From positions 2,976,001 to 3,040,000 of the forward strand of contig NZ_CP166961.1 of assembly GCF_041410465.1 (NCBI RefSeq): a stretch of 64,000 nt of DNA, written 5' to 3'. Below are positions 19,080-28,862 of this stretch, piece by piece. This stretch comes from Thalassotalea sp. 273M-4 (GTDB taxonomy: Bacteria; Pseudomonadota; Gammaproteobacteria; Enterobacterales; Alteromonadaceae). The notes beneath the pieces were generated by a model. That model had not been told where the DNA came from and made no database searches. It was given only the letters and a program-made list of their open reading frames with translations. The position numbers and the translations under genes are program-made. Within the stretch, counting starts at the first letter, position 1, and each line of letters opens with the position of its first letter.

Positions 19080-20153
19080 CTAAGTAAGGGCAACGTCAAC
19101 ATCAAACACGTTGGCAACTTCATCACTAACCGCTGACGTATTAGCCCCCAAGTTATCTAAGACTTTTGTACGATTTTCAGCTACATGAATGTCGGTGCGA
19201 TTGACTTGATAATTAACACTACGGATCCGAGTCCAAGGATAGGCCAAACCAAAGGTACAGATTAAGGCCAATAAATTGGTTAATTGTAAAAAGGCTAAGC
19301 TTGCAAAGCTAAACGTCGAATCAAACTTCACCAGGTTATCAATTTTACTTGAAGCAAAGATATGGTTACGAATCGTCGCTTTATAGTAGGCTTGAATGAA
19401 GGTAAAAAAGACCACATAAAGGGCAATAATTAAGAAGGTCATAACGCCTGACAAGGCCGTTTGCTCTGCCATTTGTTCAGCATTTAGCCCGACAATACCA
19501 AAGGTAATCGCCACGACAATCCCTAAACCGATCGCTATCAACATGGTTACGATACTGGCCATATAATAAGTACTGGTAGATAAATTTGTCTGCAACGGCT
19601 TATTACCGTATTTGGTGTTGCTAACAATAAAGTGATCAATGCGCTTAAGTACCCAAGGTAACAGTAAATACAAGGTAAACACCGACAATACCGGTAGTAG
19701 AATAAAATTAATCGCGGCTTGACCATAACGACCAGTAAAATCAAAACGAACGTTGCGATAACTCGTTACTCGCATATTAAAACGCAAACTTGAGCAAATA
19801 AGAAATGGCATGGCGAATAAAAATGCCAAACCAAATAAGATACTAATGGTCGGCGATACCGCCGATATAACCCAGTAGATGGCAAATATAGCCACGGCAA
19901 TAAGACGACCTTTTAAAATTTGTCCGCCTGTTGCTAAATAGTCAAAACGGTGACTATCGAGTTCGGTATTACCATAAATATAACGATAGGTTCTCACCTT
20001 AGCCCAAGCCGAATAAATACCCAGAGTTACAATGCTCAGAAGAACATTGACTATCCAGATGCCAAAAAATTCACCGGCTTTACCATGAAAGCTAAAATCA
20101 GTTTTGCTAAAAGTAGGCGCAAGGTTGTCCATGTTTTTTTGTTCACTTTCCAT
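19080..20153 (-). CDS. YjgN-like DUF898 membrane protein
   Basis: A 357-residue integral membrane protein of the DUF898 (YjgN) family. Family features include FSFHGKAGEFFGIWIVNVLL near the N-terminus and repeated AWAKVRTYRYIYGNT / YPWTRIRSVNYQVN elements. About eight membrane segments are visible. The function is unknown; the co-encoded M48 peptidase recurs beside such proteins, suggesting a joint envelope role. The ATG at 20153 has a strong AAGGAA ribosome binding site seven bases upstream. Confidence 0.88.
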   Translation of the reverse strand: MESEQKNMDNLAPTFSKTDFSFHGKAGEFFGIWIVNVLLSIVTLGIYSAWAKVRTYRYIYGNTELDSHRFDYLATGGQILKGRLIAVAIFAIYWVISAVSPTISILFGLAFLFAMPFLICSSLRFNMRVTSYRNVRFDFTGRYGQAAINFILLPVLSVFTLYLLLPWVLKRIDHFIVSNTKYGNKPLQTNLSTSTYYMASIVTMLIAIGLGIVVAITFGIVGLNAEQMAEQTALSGVMTFLIIALYVVFFTFIQAYYKATIRNHIFASSKIDNLVKFDSTFSFASLAFLQLTNLLALICTFGLAYPWTRIRSVNYQVNRTDIHVAENRTKVLDNLGANTSAVSDEVANVFDVDVALT

Positions 20154-20327
20154 AATATTTCCTTTAATGTGATTTTCTTACCAACAACAAGATAATTAGG
20201 TCGTTATTGGTATCAACACGATGGTGATAATTTCAAACCGTCTATACCATAACCAATATCGGGATGATTTCCAACCAATAAACACGCTGCGATTTTTAGT
20301 TTTCAACCGTAATTCAACCGGTTATGC

Positions 20328-20361
20328 AAAAAAAAGCCCTGTTTGATAGTCAAACAGGGCT
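20328..20361 (-). terminator. Rho-independent terminator after uvrD
   Basis: A 12-bp perfect stem (AGCCCTGTTTGA at 20335-20346 with its complement at 20350-20361) and a 3-nt loop, followed on the minus strand by a T-run, about 80 bp after the uvrD stop codon. Confidence 0.88.
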
Positions 20362-20442
20362 CGATGGACTTTGTCATACTATTGCAAATAAATGGCAAAA
20401 TCGTACCGGCTATCGGGTGCAACAATAACAGATAAAAAGTGC

Positions 20443-22614
20443 TTAGAGACTTTCAAGACGAGCGTAAGCGACTACCAACCACTTGCTACCATGGGCATCA
20501 AAGTTCACTTGGATCCGACTTTGAGCGCCACTGCCTTCGAAGTTAAGCACAGTGCCTTCAGCAAATTTGGGGTGCAATACCCGTTGGCCTAATTTAAAAC
20601 CGGTGTTTTCAAACGTTTCTAACGTAATGGTATTGCTAAATCGGCCTGTTGTTTTAGGTTTAATCGCCTGATTTTTCATTCGAATTTCATCGATGTATTG
20701 CTCAGGGATCTCTTTAATAAAACGACTTTGACGATGAAATTTCTCTTGCCCATACAAACGTCGAGTTTCGGCATGGGTTAAATACAATTTTTGCATCGCG
20801 CGAGTCATCCCAACATAACATAAGCGTCGTTCTTCTTCTAAACGAACAATATCTTCTGCCGATTGTTGTGACGGGAACATGCCCTCTTCCATCCCCACCA
20901 TAAACACCAAAGGAAATTCCAAACCTTTGGCCGAGTGTAATGTCATCAGTTGCACAGCCGATTCAAACTCATCGGCCTGAGACTCACCGGACTCTAGAGA
21001 GGCATGGGTTAAGAAAGCCGTTAAAGGACTCATCTCATCTTCAACTTCCGGGTCGACCTCAAAGGTAGAACACGCAGTAACCAGCTCGTTTAAGTTTTCA
21101 ATACGGGCTTCTGCTCGCTCGCCTTTTTCGGCTTGATACATGGCCTTCAACCCAGAGTGTTGAATCACATGATTAGCTTGCTGATCTAGGTTGAGATCTT
21201 TAGCATCATCTTCAAGCTGCACAATTAAATCGACAAAAGCCTGAATGGTTTTGGCGCTTCGCCCTTTTAACAATTGCTGCTCTAATAAATACAAACAGGC
21301 TTGCCATAACGTCGAGCCTTGACTGCGCGCACAGTCTCGCACCAAACCTAACGTTTGGTTACCAATGCCTCGTGCCGGAGTATTAATAATGCGTTCAAAT
21401 GACGCATCGTCATTGCGATTATTGATTAATCTTAAATAAGCTAATGCGTCTTTAATCTCCTGACGCTCAAAGAATCGTAAGCCGCCGTATATACGATACG
21501 GTATTTGTCGTTGTAATAAGGCCTCTTCTTGCAATCGAGATTGCGCATTGTTGCGGTATAAAATCGCGACGTCGTCTAAACTGTTGCCATCGTCTTGCCA
21601 TTGCTTGATTTTAGAGGCAATAAACCTTGCTTCATCAATTTCATTGAAAGCCGTGTAAAGCGAAATACTCTCACCAGCGTCATCATCAGTCCATAACTCC
21701 TTCCCCATTCGGTTATTGTTATGGCTGATCAAGGTATTGGCCGCATTTAGAATGTTACCGGTTGAACGGTAGTTTTGCTCTAGGCGAATGGTTTCGGCGT
21801 CAAAGTCTTGGACAAAACGCTGAATGTTTTCAATGCGCGCCCCACGCCAACCATAAATAGACTGATCATCGTCACCAACAATCATCACATTACCGTGTTT
21901 TTTACCGAGAAGATTTAACCAAGCATATTGAATCGCATTGGTATCTTGAAATTCGTCAACCAAAATACGAGAGAAACGTTGTTGGTAATGGTCAAGCAAT
22001 ATTGGATGATTTAGCCATAACTCATGAGCACGTAATAATAATTCAGCAAAATCAACTAACCCGGCTCGATCACACGTTTCCTGATAGGTTTGATAAATTT
22101 TAACCAATGTCTGTTCATTTTGGTCAAACTGACAATCGATATGCTTAGGTCGTAAACCTTCATCTTTTTTGCCATTGATATAGTACATGGCTTGTTTCGC
22201 TGGCCACTTCTTCTCGTCCAACTGCAAACTACGAATGACTCGCTTTATCAACCTAAGTTGATCGTCTGAGTCTAAAACCTGAAAGCTTTGCGGTAAGTTG
22301 GCTTCTTGAAAATGCATTCGTAAAATTCGATGCGCCAAGCCATGGAAAGTACCAATCCACATACCATGGATATTGCCACCAACGGCCTGTTCGACGCGCG
22401 AGCGCATTTCTGCTGCGGCTTTATTGGTAAAGGTCACCGACAAAATGCTATGGGGTGAGACTTGCTCAACTTGCATCAACCAAGCAATTCTGTGCACCAG
22501 AACCCGTGTTTTACCACTCCCTGCGCCTGCTAATACCAGCATGTTTTGCGCCGGTGCGCCCACGGCTTGGCGTTGTCGGTCGTTTAAAGAGTCGAGTAAA
22601 TCTGATACATCCAT
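20443..22614 (-). CDS. uvrD: DNA helicase II UvrD
   Basis: A 723-residue superfamily 1A helicase for nucleotide excision and mismatch repair. Walker A is LAGAGSGKTRVLV (GAGSGKT at 30-36), followed by VTFTNKAAAEMR, the Walker B region ILVDEFQDTN, GDDDQSIYGWRGA, LEQNYRST and the C-terminal motif LMTLHSAKGLEFPLV. The length equals E. coli UvrD (720). It is preceded by a perfect LexA-type box at 22670-22685 and a TATAAT at 22637-22642, so SOS control is expected. In E. coli yigB is directly upstream of uvrD; here the S10 peptidase gene lies between them. Confidence 0.97.
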   Translation of the reverse strand: MDVSDLLDSLNDRQRQAVGAPAQNMLVLAGAGSGKTRVLVHRIAWLMQVEQVSPHSILSVTFTNKAAAEMRSRVEQAVGGNIHGMWIGTFHGLAHRILRMHFQEANLPQSFQVLDSDDQLRLIKRVIRSLQLDEKKWPAKQAMYYINGKKDEGLRPKHIDCQFDQNEQTLVKIYQTYQETCDRAGLVDFAELLLRAHELWLNHPILLDHYQQRFSRILVDEFQDTNAIQYAWLNLLGKKHGNVMIVGDDDQSIYGWRGARIENIQRFVQDFDAETIRLEQNYRSTGNILNAANTLISHNNNRMGKELWTDDDAGESISLYTAFNEIDEARFIASKIKQWQDDGNSLDDVAILYRNNAQSRLQEEALLQRQIPYRIYGGLRFFERQEIKDALAYLRLINNRNDDASFERIINTPARGIGNQTLGLVRDCARSQGSTLWQACLYLLEQQLLKGRSAKTIQAFVDLIVQLEDDAKDLNLDQQANHVIQHSGLKAMYQAEKGERAEARIENLNELVTACSTFEVDPEVEDEMSPLTAFLTHASLESGESQADEFESAVQLMTLHSAKGLEFPLVFMVGMEEGMFPSQQSAEDIVRLEEERRLCYVGMTRAMQKLYLTHAETRRLYGQEKFHRQSRFIKEIPEQYIDEIRMKNQAIKPKTTGRFSNTITLETFENTGFKLGQRVLHPKFAEGTVLNFEGSGAQSRIQVNFDAHGSKWLVVAYARLESL

Positions 22615-22669
22615 AACTATTAATTCGGTTGTTAAAATTATAGGGGGAGTATATCAGGCTATTGCTTCA

Positions 22670-22685
22670 CTGTATGTAATGACAG
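22670..22685. promoter_or_regulatory. LexA (SOS) box upstream of uvrD
   Basis: CTGTATGTAATGACAG fits CTGT-N8-ACAG exactly and is flanked by A and T as in the 20-bp consensus. It lies 56 bp before the uvrD ATG and about 28 bp upstream of a TATAAT on the minus strand. A lexA gene with two similar boxes lies in the same window. Confidence 0.85.
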
Positions 22686-22765
22686 TAAAAAAATTCTGCG
22701 TTTTATCTCTTACAAGTGAGCAAATTTAACGCCCTAACAACTAGAAATCTTAGCCCTCATAACGG

Positions 22766-22796
22766 AAAAAACCAGCCGAGTTAGGCTGGTTTTTGT
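22766..22796 (-). terminator. Terminator after the S10 peptidase gene
   Basis: AAAACCAGCC (22768-22777) pairs with GGCTGGTTTT (22784-22793) around a 6-nt loop; on the minus strand the stem ends in a T-run. It lies 19 bp beyond the peptidase stop codon. Confidence 0.85.
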
Positions 22797-22814
22797 ACGA
22801 GAATTGGAGGTTGA

Positions 22815-24329
22815 TTAATATTTCGCGGCTTTATCTTTTGCCGGCATGCTGGCCTTAATAAACGCGCGTAAATCATCATTTGACTGTTTTAAATCTTGAT
22901 GGCGTAGATACATCATATGGCCACTGCGATAACCTTTAAAATCAAACCTCGATTGCATTTTACCGCTCGGGTCCAGCTGCCACATAGTGTACTTAGCATC
23001 AAAGTAATTGGTTGCACCATCGTAGTAACCCGCTTGAATAAGCACATTTAAATACGGATTCGCTGCCATTGCCTGACGCAGATTTTCACCCGTTTGATTA
23101 TTGCTTCGATCCCATGGGTGCACCTGACCAAACATATTGTATTTAATGTCGGTGTGATAGTTTAACTGCTCTTTCATGTAATAGTTAATCGCCGGTGTAA
23201 AGGAATGCAACCAAGAAGAAAGCTCTGAGTTATAATCTGGACTGTCGCCAACATCTTGCTTGTCTAAACCCAAATATCTGGAGTCAAGGCGACCAATGGT
23301 ATAACCACGATCTCGTAATAATTGCTTCCAAAAATAACGGGTTGATATATCAAGGTTCGATTGCAACACTTGTTCAATATCTAAACCCGAATACTGCGCT
23401 ACTTGCTTCGCAATTCGTTGTTTATGCTCGGCTTTAATAAAGCCCCCCATAGCAAGTGCGGGTAGGTATTCATTCACCGTAAAGCTTTCTACTTTGGCTA
23501 ATAGTTGCTCTAAATCTTGCACTTGGAGCTCATTCGATAGTGCTTTATGGTACCAAGCGGCGGCTGTAAAATAGGGCAAACGGTTTGCGGCTTTGACAAT
23601 GCCTTTTCGCTCTATTCCAATGTCAGTTGGCGAAACCAACACCACCCCATTTAAATACATCCATTGGCGATTTTGCAGCTCTAACGCCAAACCCGATACT
23701 CGGGTGGTGCCATAACTTTCACCGATTAAAAACTTTGGTGAGCGCCAGCGATTGTTGCGCGTAACAAATGTATTTAACCATTCTGCCAAATACTTAACAT
23801 CTGCATTCACCCCAAAGAACATCGTCTTTTGTTTGTCTTTGCTAGGCATTTTACCATCGTTGCCTGCTAATACCCTTGAATACCCGGTATTAACCGGATT
23901 CACAAACACAATGTCAGCGGTATCTAATACACTGTATGGGTTGGTTTTAACGCCATAAGGTTGCAACGGAAAACCTTCGTCATCAATATTTAATACTTTA
24001 GGGCCTGTGTAGGCCACATGCATCCACACCGACGCCGAACCTGGGCCGCCATTGAATGAAATCAATAATGGACGTGAACCAATATCTTTGACATCGTCAC
24101 GCTGATAGTAAGTGTAATGCAACGCGGCAACCGCGTGCCCTTCTTCATCCCATACCGGTTGGGTGCCGGTGGTTGCGGTATAGGAGAACGTTTCACCGTA
24201 TACTTGGGTGCGATGTTCGGTGACCACTTTATGATCAACCTCTATCGCACGACGGTGATCTTTGTCGCTAGCAACAACAAATTGACTGCTAATGCTCAAG
24301 ATAAGGCTAAGAAATATGCTTTTTTTCAT
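22815..24329 (-). CDS. Secreted serine carboxypeptidase (peptidase S10)
   Basis: A 504-residue alpha/beta-hydrolase peptidase. The N-terminus MKKSIFLSLILSISSQFVVA is a signal peptide. The oxyanion-hole motif NGGPGSASVWMH and the nucleophile motif LIGESYGTTR (Ser near residue 205) define the S10 family. The C-terminal part with LIQAGYYDGATNYFDA and YRSGHMMYLR should supply the catalytic Asp and His. It probably removes C-terminal residues from peptides in the periplasm or outside. It stands alone with its own terminator between uvrD and yigB. Confidence 0.92.
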   Translation of the reverse strand: MKKSIFLSLILSISSQFVVASDKDHRRAIEVDHKVVTEHRTQVYGETFSYTATTGTQPVWDEEGHAVAALHYTYYQRDDVKDIGSRPLLISFNGGPGSASVWMHVAYTGPKVLNIDDEGFPLQPYGVKTNPYSVLDTADIVFVNPVNTGYSRVLAGNDGKMPSKDKQKTMFFGVNADVKYLAEWLNTFVTRNNRWRSPKFLIGESYGTTRVSGLALELQNRQWMYLNGVVLVSPTDIGIERKGIVKAANRLPYFTAAAWYHKALSNELQVQDLEQLLAKVESFTVNEYLPALAMGGFIKAEHKQRIAKQVAQYSGLDIEQVLQSNLDISTRYFWKQLLRDRGYTIGRLDSRYLGLDKQDVGDSPDYNSELSSWLHSFTPAINYYMKEQLNYHTDIKYNMFGQVHPWDRSNNQTGENLRQAMAANPYLNVLIQAGYYDGATNYFDAKYTMWQLDPSGKMQSRFDFKGYRSGHMMYLRHQDLKQSNDDLRAFIKASMPAKDKAAKY

Positions 24330-24512
24330 TGTTCTCTACTTTCAATTGTTAAATGCTGTGGCTTTAATAACCAATCCGTGAATCGCTGTTGGCCAGTAGC
24401 AACGAATAAGGTTAGCCCAACAGTATAAACACATTAAAATCATTATTTTAAGTAATTGAAAAGTTAATCGACGGGTTGTCGATATTTTTCGGCAAACAAC
24501 AAATAACCATGG

Positions 24513-25223
24513 CTAGCGAACAAATATCTGCAATTGCTCAACCGAATCAAATTCGGCACTCGGTAATAACTTAAGCGGCTTTTTTTGGATCGCAAATCTT
24601 GGGTTATTAACCCAGATGGTCTGACAACCAGCGCCAAGAGCGCCATATATATCGGCATGAGTGCAATCGCCAATGTGCAACAATTGTTTAGGTTCAATGG
24701 CTAACACTTCACACGTTTGGTGAAACATATGTCGCGCTGGTTTTTGCAAATTACCGTTACCAGCAAAAAAACAGTGCGAAAAGTATTCTTTAAGACCTAT
24801 TTTATCGATCGACACATTGCCATTAGAAATGGCCACTAAAGGGTAGGTTTTCGCTAACCGGGCTAATAAAGATTTAACCGAATCCGCGACTTGCACCTGA
24901 TTTCGGTGTGATAAAAAGTGGGCAAACGCTTGGTTCGCCCGCGCCTTTGCATCTTGATAGCCTAAACTCGTCATCCCAAGTTCAATGCAGGCAATACGCA
25001 ATGCACTAACATCATGTGAAAGATCTGGATTATCTGCAAGGCACTGATGGCGATGCTGGTGCCAAAAGTCGGGCCCTAACGCTTTGCTCTTTGGTGCTAA
25101 GACCGTCAAATATTGCAAAAACTCGCGCTCAGCCTGTTCAATGACAGGTTGATTATCATAAAGGGTATCATCCAAGTCAAAACTGATGGCTTTGAATGGA
25201 CGCAGTCGACGATAAAAACGCAC
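24513..25223 (-). CDS. yigB: YigB-like HAD phosphatase (FMN hydrolase)
   Basis: A 236-residue HAD phosphatase. Motif I is ISFDLDDTLYDN with the nucleophile Asp, motif II VAISNGN, and motif IV LLHIGDCTHADIYGALGAGC. E. coli YigB hydrolyses FMN and other small phosphates. The start is a GTG at 25223 with AAGGA seven bases upstream. It follows the DUF484 gene by only 33 bp. In E. coli and most relatives xerC lies in this gap; here it is absent. Confidence 0.88.
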   Translation of the reverse strand: MRFYRRLRPFKAISFDLDDTLYDNQPVIEQAEREFLQYLTVLAPKSKALGPDFWHQHRHQCLADNPDLSHDVSALRIACIELGMTSLGYQDAKARANQAFAHFLSHRNQVQVADSVKSLLARLAKTYPLVAISNGNVSIDKIGLKEYFSHCFFAGNGNLQKPARHMFHQTCEVLAIEPKQLLHIGDCTHADIYGALGAGCQTIWVNNPRFAIQKKPLKLLPSAEFDSVEQLQIFVR

Positions 25224-25256
25224 CGATAATCCTTAACTTGAGAGTGCCTTGGCAGC

Positions 25257-25973
25257 CTAATGAGTGATTAATTTCACTAACAGTTTAGCAACCAGTGAAC
25301 GAAATTGATTTAATAGTAATAAATCCATTCCCGGCTGAAAGTGTTCAGGATCCGCAGAATTAATCGCAATAAAACCTAACGTCTCACTTTTGTCGGTTAA
25401 TTTAATCAGCACCACAGAGCCAACCGTCTGCTGAGCAAATAAGGCTTGTCTCTCGTTAGCGTTTAAACGCCCGAAGTAAAACTCTTCATGCGCTAAACGT
25501 TGATCTAAAATGGGTTCAAACCCTGAGGTCATTAAACTTGGGTGCTGCTCTGGAAGGTGTTTTTTCAAGCAAAATTTTACCCCACTTAAATTCAATAAGT
25601 TGACAACCGTATCGTTTAGACAATCGATAAATTGAGCTACTGTATTGCAATCAATAAGGTTGAGGTATAAATCGTTATACACTGAAAATAGGCTTTGGTT
25701 ATAACTGGCCACCGTCATTAAATTGGTAATTTCTTCTTCTAAGTTCTGAATTTTTTGACGTTGTACTTGTTGTTGGCGCTCAACAAGAGAGACCACACCT
25801 CGTTTACTGTCTGACAGCTTAAGCGCAGCTAACAGTTGAGGCTGTTGGTTAAAAAAATGCGGGTTGTTTTGCAAGTATTCGGCCACCAAATCATCAGATA
25901 AAATATCCGATTCTAAGATGGTGTCTGCTAACATTTCTGCTTCCTGCAGAGATTGTGAGATATCGTTACTCAT
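25257..25973 (-). CDS. yigA: DUF484 (YigA-like) GAF-fold protein
   Basis: A 238-residue protein of family DUF484. The N-terminal [20 protein letters not shown] is the family signature; a short coiled coil ([20 protein letters not shown]) and a GAF-like domain follow. The biochemical role is unknown. Its ATG overlaps the dapF stop by four bases (ATGA), so it is translationally coupled with dapF. The usual downstream neighbour xerC is missing. Confidence 0.9.
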   Translation of the reverse strand: MSNDISQSLQEAEMLADTILESDILSDDLVAEYLQNNPHFFNQQPQLLAALKLSDSKRGVVSLVERQQQVQRQKIQNLEEEITNLMTVASYNQSLFSVYNDLYLNLIDCNTVAQFIDCLNDTVVNLLNLSGVKFCLKKHLPEQHPSLMTSGFEPILDQRLAHEEFYFGRLNANERQALFAQQTVGSVVLIKLTDKSETLGFIAINSADPEHFQPGMDLLLLNQFRSLVAKLLVKLITH

Positions 25974-26800
25974 AAAGTTATTTGTCCGTCAAATACGTGT
26001 TCTGCCGGTCCGGTCATTTTTACCGGGAAACCAGGCCCTTTCCAATAAATTTTTAACTTGCCACCGGGAAGTTCCACAGTCACATTATTGTGTAATTTTT
26101 GTTGATTGATGCCCACCACCACAGCGCCACAAGCGCCACTGCCGCAGGCTAAGGTTTCCGCGGCTCCGCGTTCATAAACCCTTAACTTAATATATTTAGG
26201 CGAAACCACTTCCATAAAGCCAATATTGGCGCCTTGGGGAAAGCGTTCGTGAATCGTCAGTTCTTGACCCAATGTCGCCACATCAGCATCAGCAACATTG
26301 TCGACCGTAATAACACAATGGGGATTGCCCATAGACACAACCCCACATAAAACGGTCTGCTCTTCGCTACGTAAAATGTAGGTACCTTCAATCTTTTGGG
26401 CTACAAAAGGAATTTTTGCTGGCTCAAACACTGGCACCGGCATACTCACCGTTACTTGGCCATCACGTTCAATGTATAAGGTCATTTTACCGGAAGCTGT
26501 ACTTACCCTAATTTTGTTTTTGTTGGTTAAGCCTTTCATCTTAACAAATTGAGCAAAGCAACGAGCACCATTACCACATTGACTGACTTCACTGCCATCG
26601 GCATTGTAAATACGATAATGAAAATCCAAATCAGGATCATAAGGTGGTTCAACAACCAGTAATTGATCAAAACCCACACCAAAGTTTCGATCGGCTAAAC
26701 GACGAATTTGATCATTGGATAAAAATACATTTTGGGTGACATTATCGAGCACAAAAAAATCATTGCCAAGACCGTGCATTTTACTGAATTTTACTTGCAT
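25970..26800 (-). CDS. dapF: Diaminopimelate epimerase
   Basis: A 276-residue cytoplasmic enzyme converting LL- to meso-diaminopimelate for lysine and peptidoglycan. The two catalytic cysteines are visible: C75 in [10 protein letters not shown] and C219 in [11 protein letters not shown]. The start [11 protein letters not shown] is typical. It sits 7 bp after lysA, its natural partner, and overlaps the DUF484 gene. Confidence 0.97.
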   Translation of the reverse strand: MQVKFSKMHGLGNDFFVLDNVTQNVFLSNDQIRRLADRNFGVGFDQLLVVEPPYDPDLDFHYRIYNADGSEVSQCGNGARCFAQFVKMKGLTNKNKIRVSTASGKMTLYIERDGQVTVSMPVPVFEPAKIPFVAQKIEGTYILRSEEQTVLCGVVSMGNPHCVITVDNVADADVATLGQELTIHERFPQGANIGFMEVVSPKYIKLRVYERGAAETLACGSGACGAVVVGINQQKLHNNVTVELPGGKLKIYWKGPGFPVKMTGPAEHVFDGQITL

Positions 26801-26807
26801 ATTTTAC

Positions 26808-28070
26808 TTAGCAACCCTGATCTTCTGGCAATAGTGATTCTCCTTGCCATAAACTTTCAATACTTTCACGTTGACGAATAAGATACGACTTTTCGCCATC
26901 GACCATCACTTCTGCCGCACGTGGACGCGAATTATAATTAGAACTCATGGTAAAGCCATAGGCGCCAGCACTGCGCATAGCAATTAAATCTCCAGGTGCT
27001 AACCTAAGATCACGCTCTTTACCAAGAAAGTCACCTGTTTCACACACCGGCCCTACCACATCATATTGTTGCATCGGCGCACTAGAACACTGATCGACCT
27101 CAATAATTTCTTGCCAAGCTTGATACAGCGATGGTCTGATCATATCGTTCATTGCCGCATCGACAATAGCGAAATGTTTATTTTCATTGGTTTTTAAAAA
27201 TTCGACTTGGCTAACTAAAATTCCCGCATTCGCCATAATGGCACGGCCGGGTTCAAAAATAAGCTGCATATTACGATCACTGAGTTTATGGCTAATCGCA
27301 TCAACATAAGTACTGGGGTGCGGTGGTTCTTCCCCTTTGTAAGGGACACCTAAACCACCACCAACATCCAAATGTTGCAAAACAATGCCTTGCTCATGTA
27401 ATTGATCAACCAATAGCAACACGCGATCAAGCGCATCAAGAAACGGTTGCACCTGAGTTAGTTGCGAGCCAATATGACAATCTACCCCTTTAATGGCCAG
27501 GTTTTTTAAGCTACTGGCATATTGATAAGTTGCCAATGCTTGTTCAATGGGAATACCAAATTTATTATCTTTTAAGCCGGTCGAAATATAAGGGTGAGTG
27601 CCGGCATCAACATCAGGGTTTACCCGTAATGATATAGGCGCAATTTTGCCAAGCGATTTCGCCACCTGATTAATGCGTTCTAGTTCGGCTGAAGACTCAA
27701 CATTAAAGCATAAAATACCCGCTTCTAAAGCATAAGCGATTTCTTCGCGTTTTTTACCAACCCCTGAAAACACCACTTTAGCAGGATCACCACCGGCGGC
27801 AAGTACTCGAGCAAGTTCACCTTGAGATACAATATCAAAGCCTGACCCCAAGCGGGCCATAACATTAAGGATGGCCAAATTAGAACTCGCTTTAACCGCA
27901 TAACAAACTAAATGGTCAAGGTTATGCGCCGCTTTATCAAAAGCATGCCAGTGGCGCTCAATGGTCGCTCTAGAATATATAAAGCAAGGCGTTCCATACT
28001 GTTTCGCCAACGCCGAAACAGAACAATTTTCAGCATGTAAGATATTGTTTTGGAAGTTAAAAAAATCCAC
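26808..28070 (-). CDS. lysA: Diaminopimelate decarboxylase
   Basis: A 420-residue fold-III PLP enzyme that makes lysine from meso-diaminopimelate. The PLP lysine is K60 in CYAVKASSN. Other marks are HIGSQL, LDVGGGLGVPY, EPGRAIMANAG and GPVCETGDFLG. It is in an operon lptM-lysA-dapF-DUF484-yigB. E. coli keeps lysA elsewhere, but this arrangement is common in Alteromonadales and pseudomonads. Confidence 0.97.
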   Translation of the reverse strand: MDFFNFQNNILHAENCSVSALAKQYGTPCFIYSRATIERHWHAFDKAAHNLDHLVCYAVKASSNLAILNVMARLGSGFDIVSQGELARVLAAGGDPAKVVFSGVGKKREEIAYALEAGILCFNVESSAELERINQVAKSLGKIAPISLRVNPDVDAGTHPYISTGLKDNKFGIPIEQALATYQYASSLKNLAIKGVDCHIGSQLTQVQPFLDALDRVLLLVDQLHEQGIVLQHLDVGGGLGVPYKGEEPPHPSTYVDAISHKLSDRNMQLIFEPGRAIMANAGILVSQVEFLKTNENKHFAIVDAAMNDMIRPSLYQAWQEIIEVDQCSSAPMQQYDVVGPVCETGDFLGKERDLRLAPGDLIAMRSAGAYGFTMSSNYNSRPRAAEVMVDGEKSYLIRQRESIESLWQGESLLPEDQGC

Positions 28071-28146
28071 TATGGCGTTCCTTTACGTTTGCTAACCAGC
28101 AAATAATAAGCTGCTGCATTTATGTCGATTGCCGTCGGCGTGTGCG

Positions 28147-28275
28147 TTATTGTTGCTCTGCGGGTTTATTTTCTTCACTCGGCGCCTTTTCATATAAAGG
28201 ACCTTTTTGTCCGCAACCGGATAAACCAGCTACTATGATTGATAATACTAAGAAAATCTGTCTTATATTACGCAT
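28147..28275 (-). CDS. lptM: Small lipoprotein LptM (YifL)
   Basis: A 42-residue lipoprotein. The hydrophobic N-terminus ends in lipobox LSGC, followed at once by the hallmark GQKGPLY and a Glu/Gln-rich tail. LptM helps LptD/LptE mature in the outer membrane. It is the first gene of the lysA-dapF operon and is divergent from cyaY, the same order as in E. coli (cyaY/yifL-dapF). Confidence 0.93.
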   Translation of the reverse strand: MRNIRQIFLVLSIIVAGLSGCGQKGPLYEKAPSEENKPAEQQ

Positions 28276-28468
28276 TATAATGATCGCATTGTTTGTCTTA
28301 TCGCTTTATAATCGCATGCAGAACAACAAATACCAAGTTGTAAAATAAAATAAATAGCAGAACTTTTACCAACAATTAGAAACACCGTTGTTTCAACCAA
28401 CCATACAACGAAATAACACCTGTTTTTAACTGGTTAAACACCCTCTAGTGCAAACAAAAGGACCCGAG

Positions 28469-28786
28469 ATGAACGACAGTCAATATAATTTACTCGCCGA
28501 CGAAGTGTTACTTGCGGTAGAAGAAGCAATTGAAAATTGTGGCGTTGATATCGACTATGAAAATCAAGGCGGTCTGCTGACTTTAAGCTTTGTCAACGGC
28601 TCTAAAATCATCATCAACAAGCAAGCCCCCTTACACGAAATTTGGGTAGCCACGAAATATAACGGTCATCACTTTGAATACAACGGTAACGAATGGATGG
28701 ACAAACGTGGCGGTGGCGAATTATGGCAATTTTTGTCCGCAGCCGTTAGCAAGCAAGCAGATGCCGATATCACCTTGGCAGCATAA
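28469..28786 (+). CDS. cyaY: Frataxin homologue CyaY
   Basis: A 105-residue iron-binding regulator of iron-sulfur cluster assembly. The acidic first helix (ADEVLLAVEEAIENCGVDID) and the sheet motifs GGLLTLSFVNGSKIIINKQ and WVATKYNGHHF are typical. I use the ATG at 28469 with AAAGGA upstream rather than the GTG at 28448; this also gives the family length (106 in E. coli). Divergent from lptM. Confidence 0.95.
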   Translation: MNDSQYNLLADEVLLAVEEAIENCGVDIDYENQGGLLTLSFVNGSKIIINKQAPLHEIWVATKYNGHHFEYNGNEWMDKRGGGELWQFLSAAVSKQADADITLAA

Positions 28787-28862
28787 GCTCACGGCTGTTG
28801 CTAAATAGAACCTTATACTCGATAGAAAAGCTAATACAGATAGAACCCAATTTGAGACAAAT

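Noticed and set aside
28142..28348. 68-codon plus-strand frame
   Set aside because: It is antisense to the well-supported lptM lipoprotein gene.
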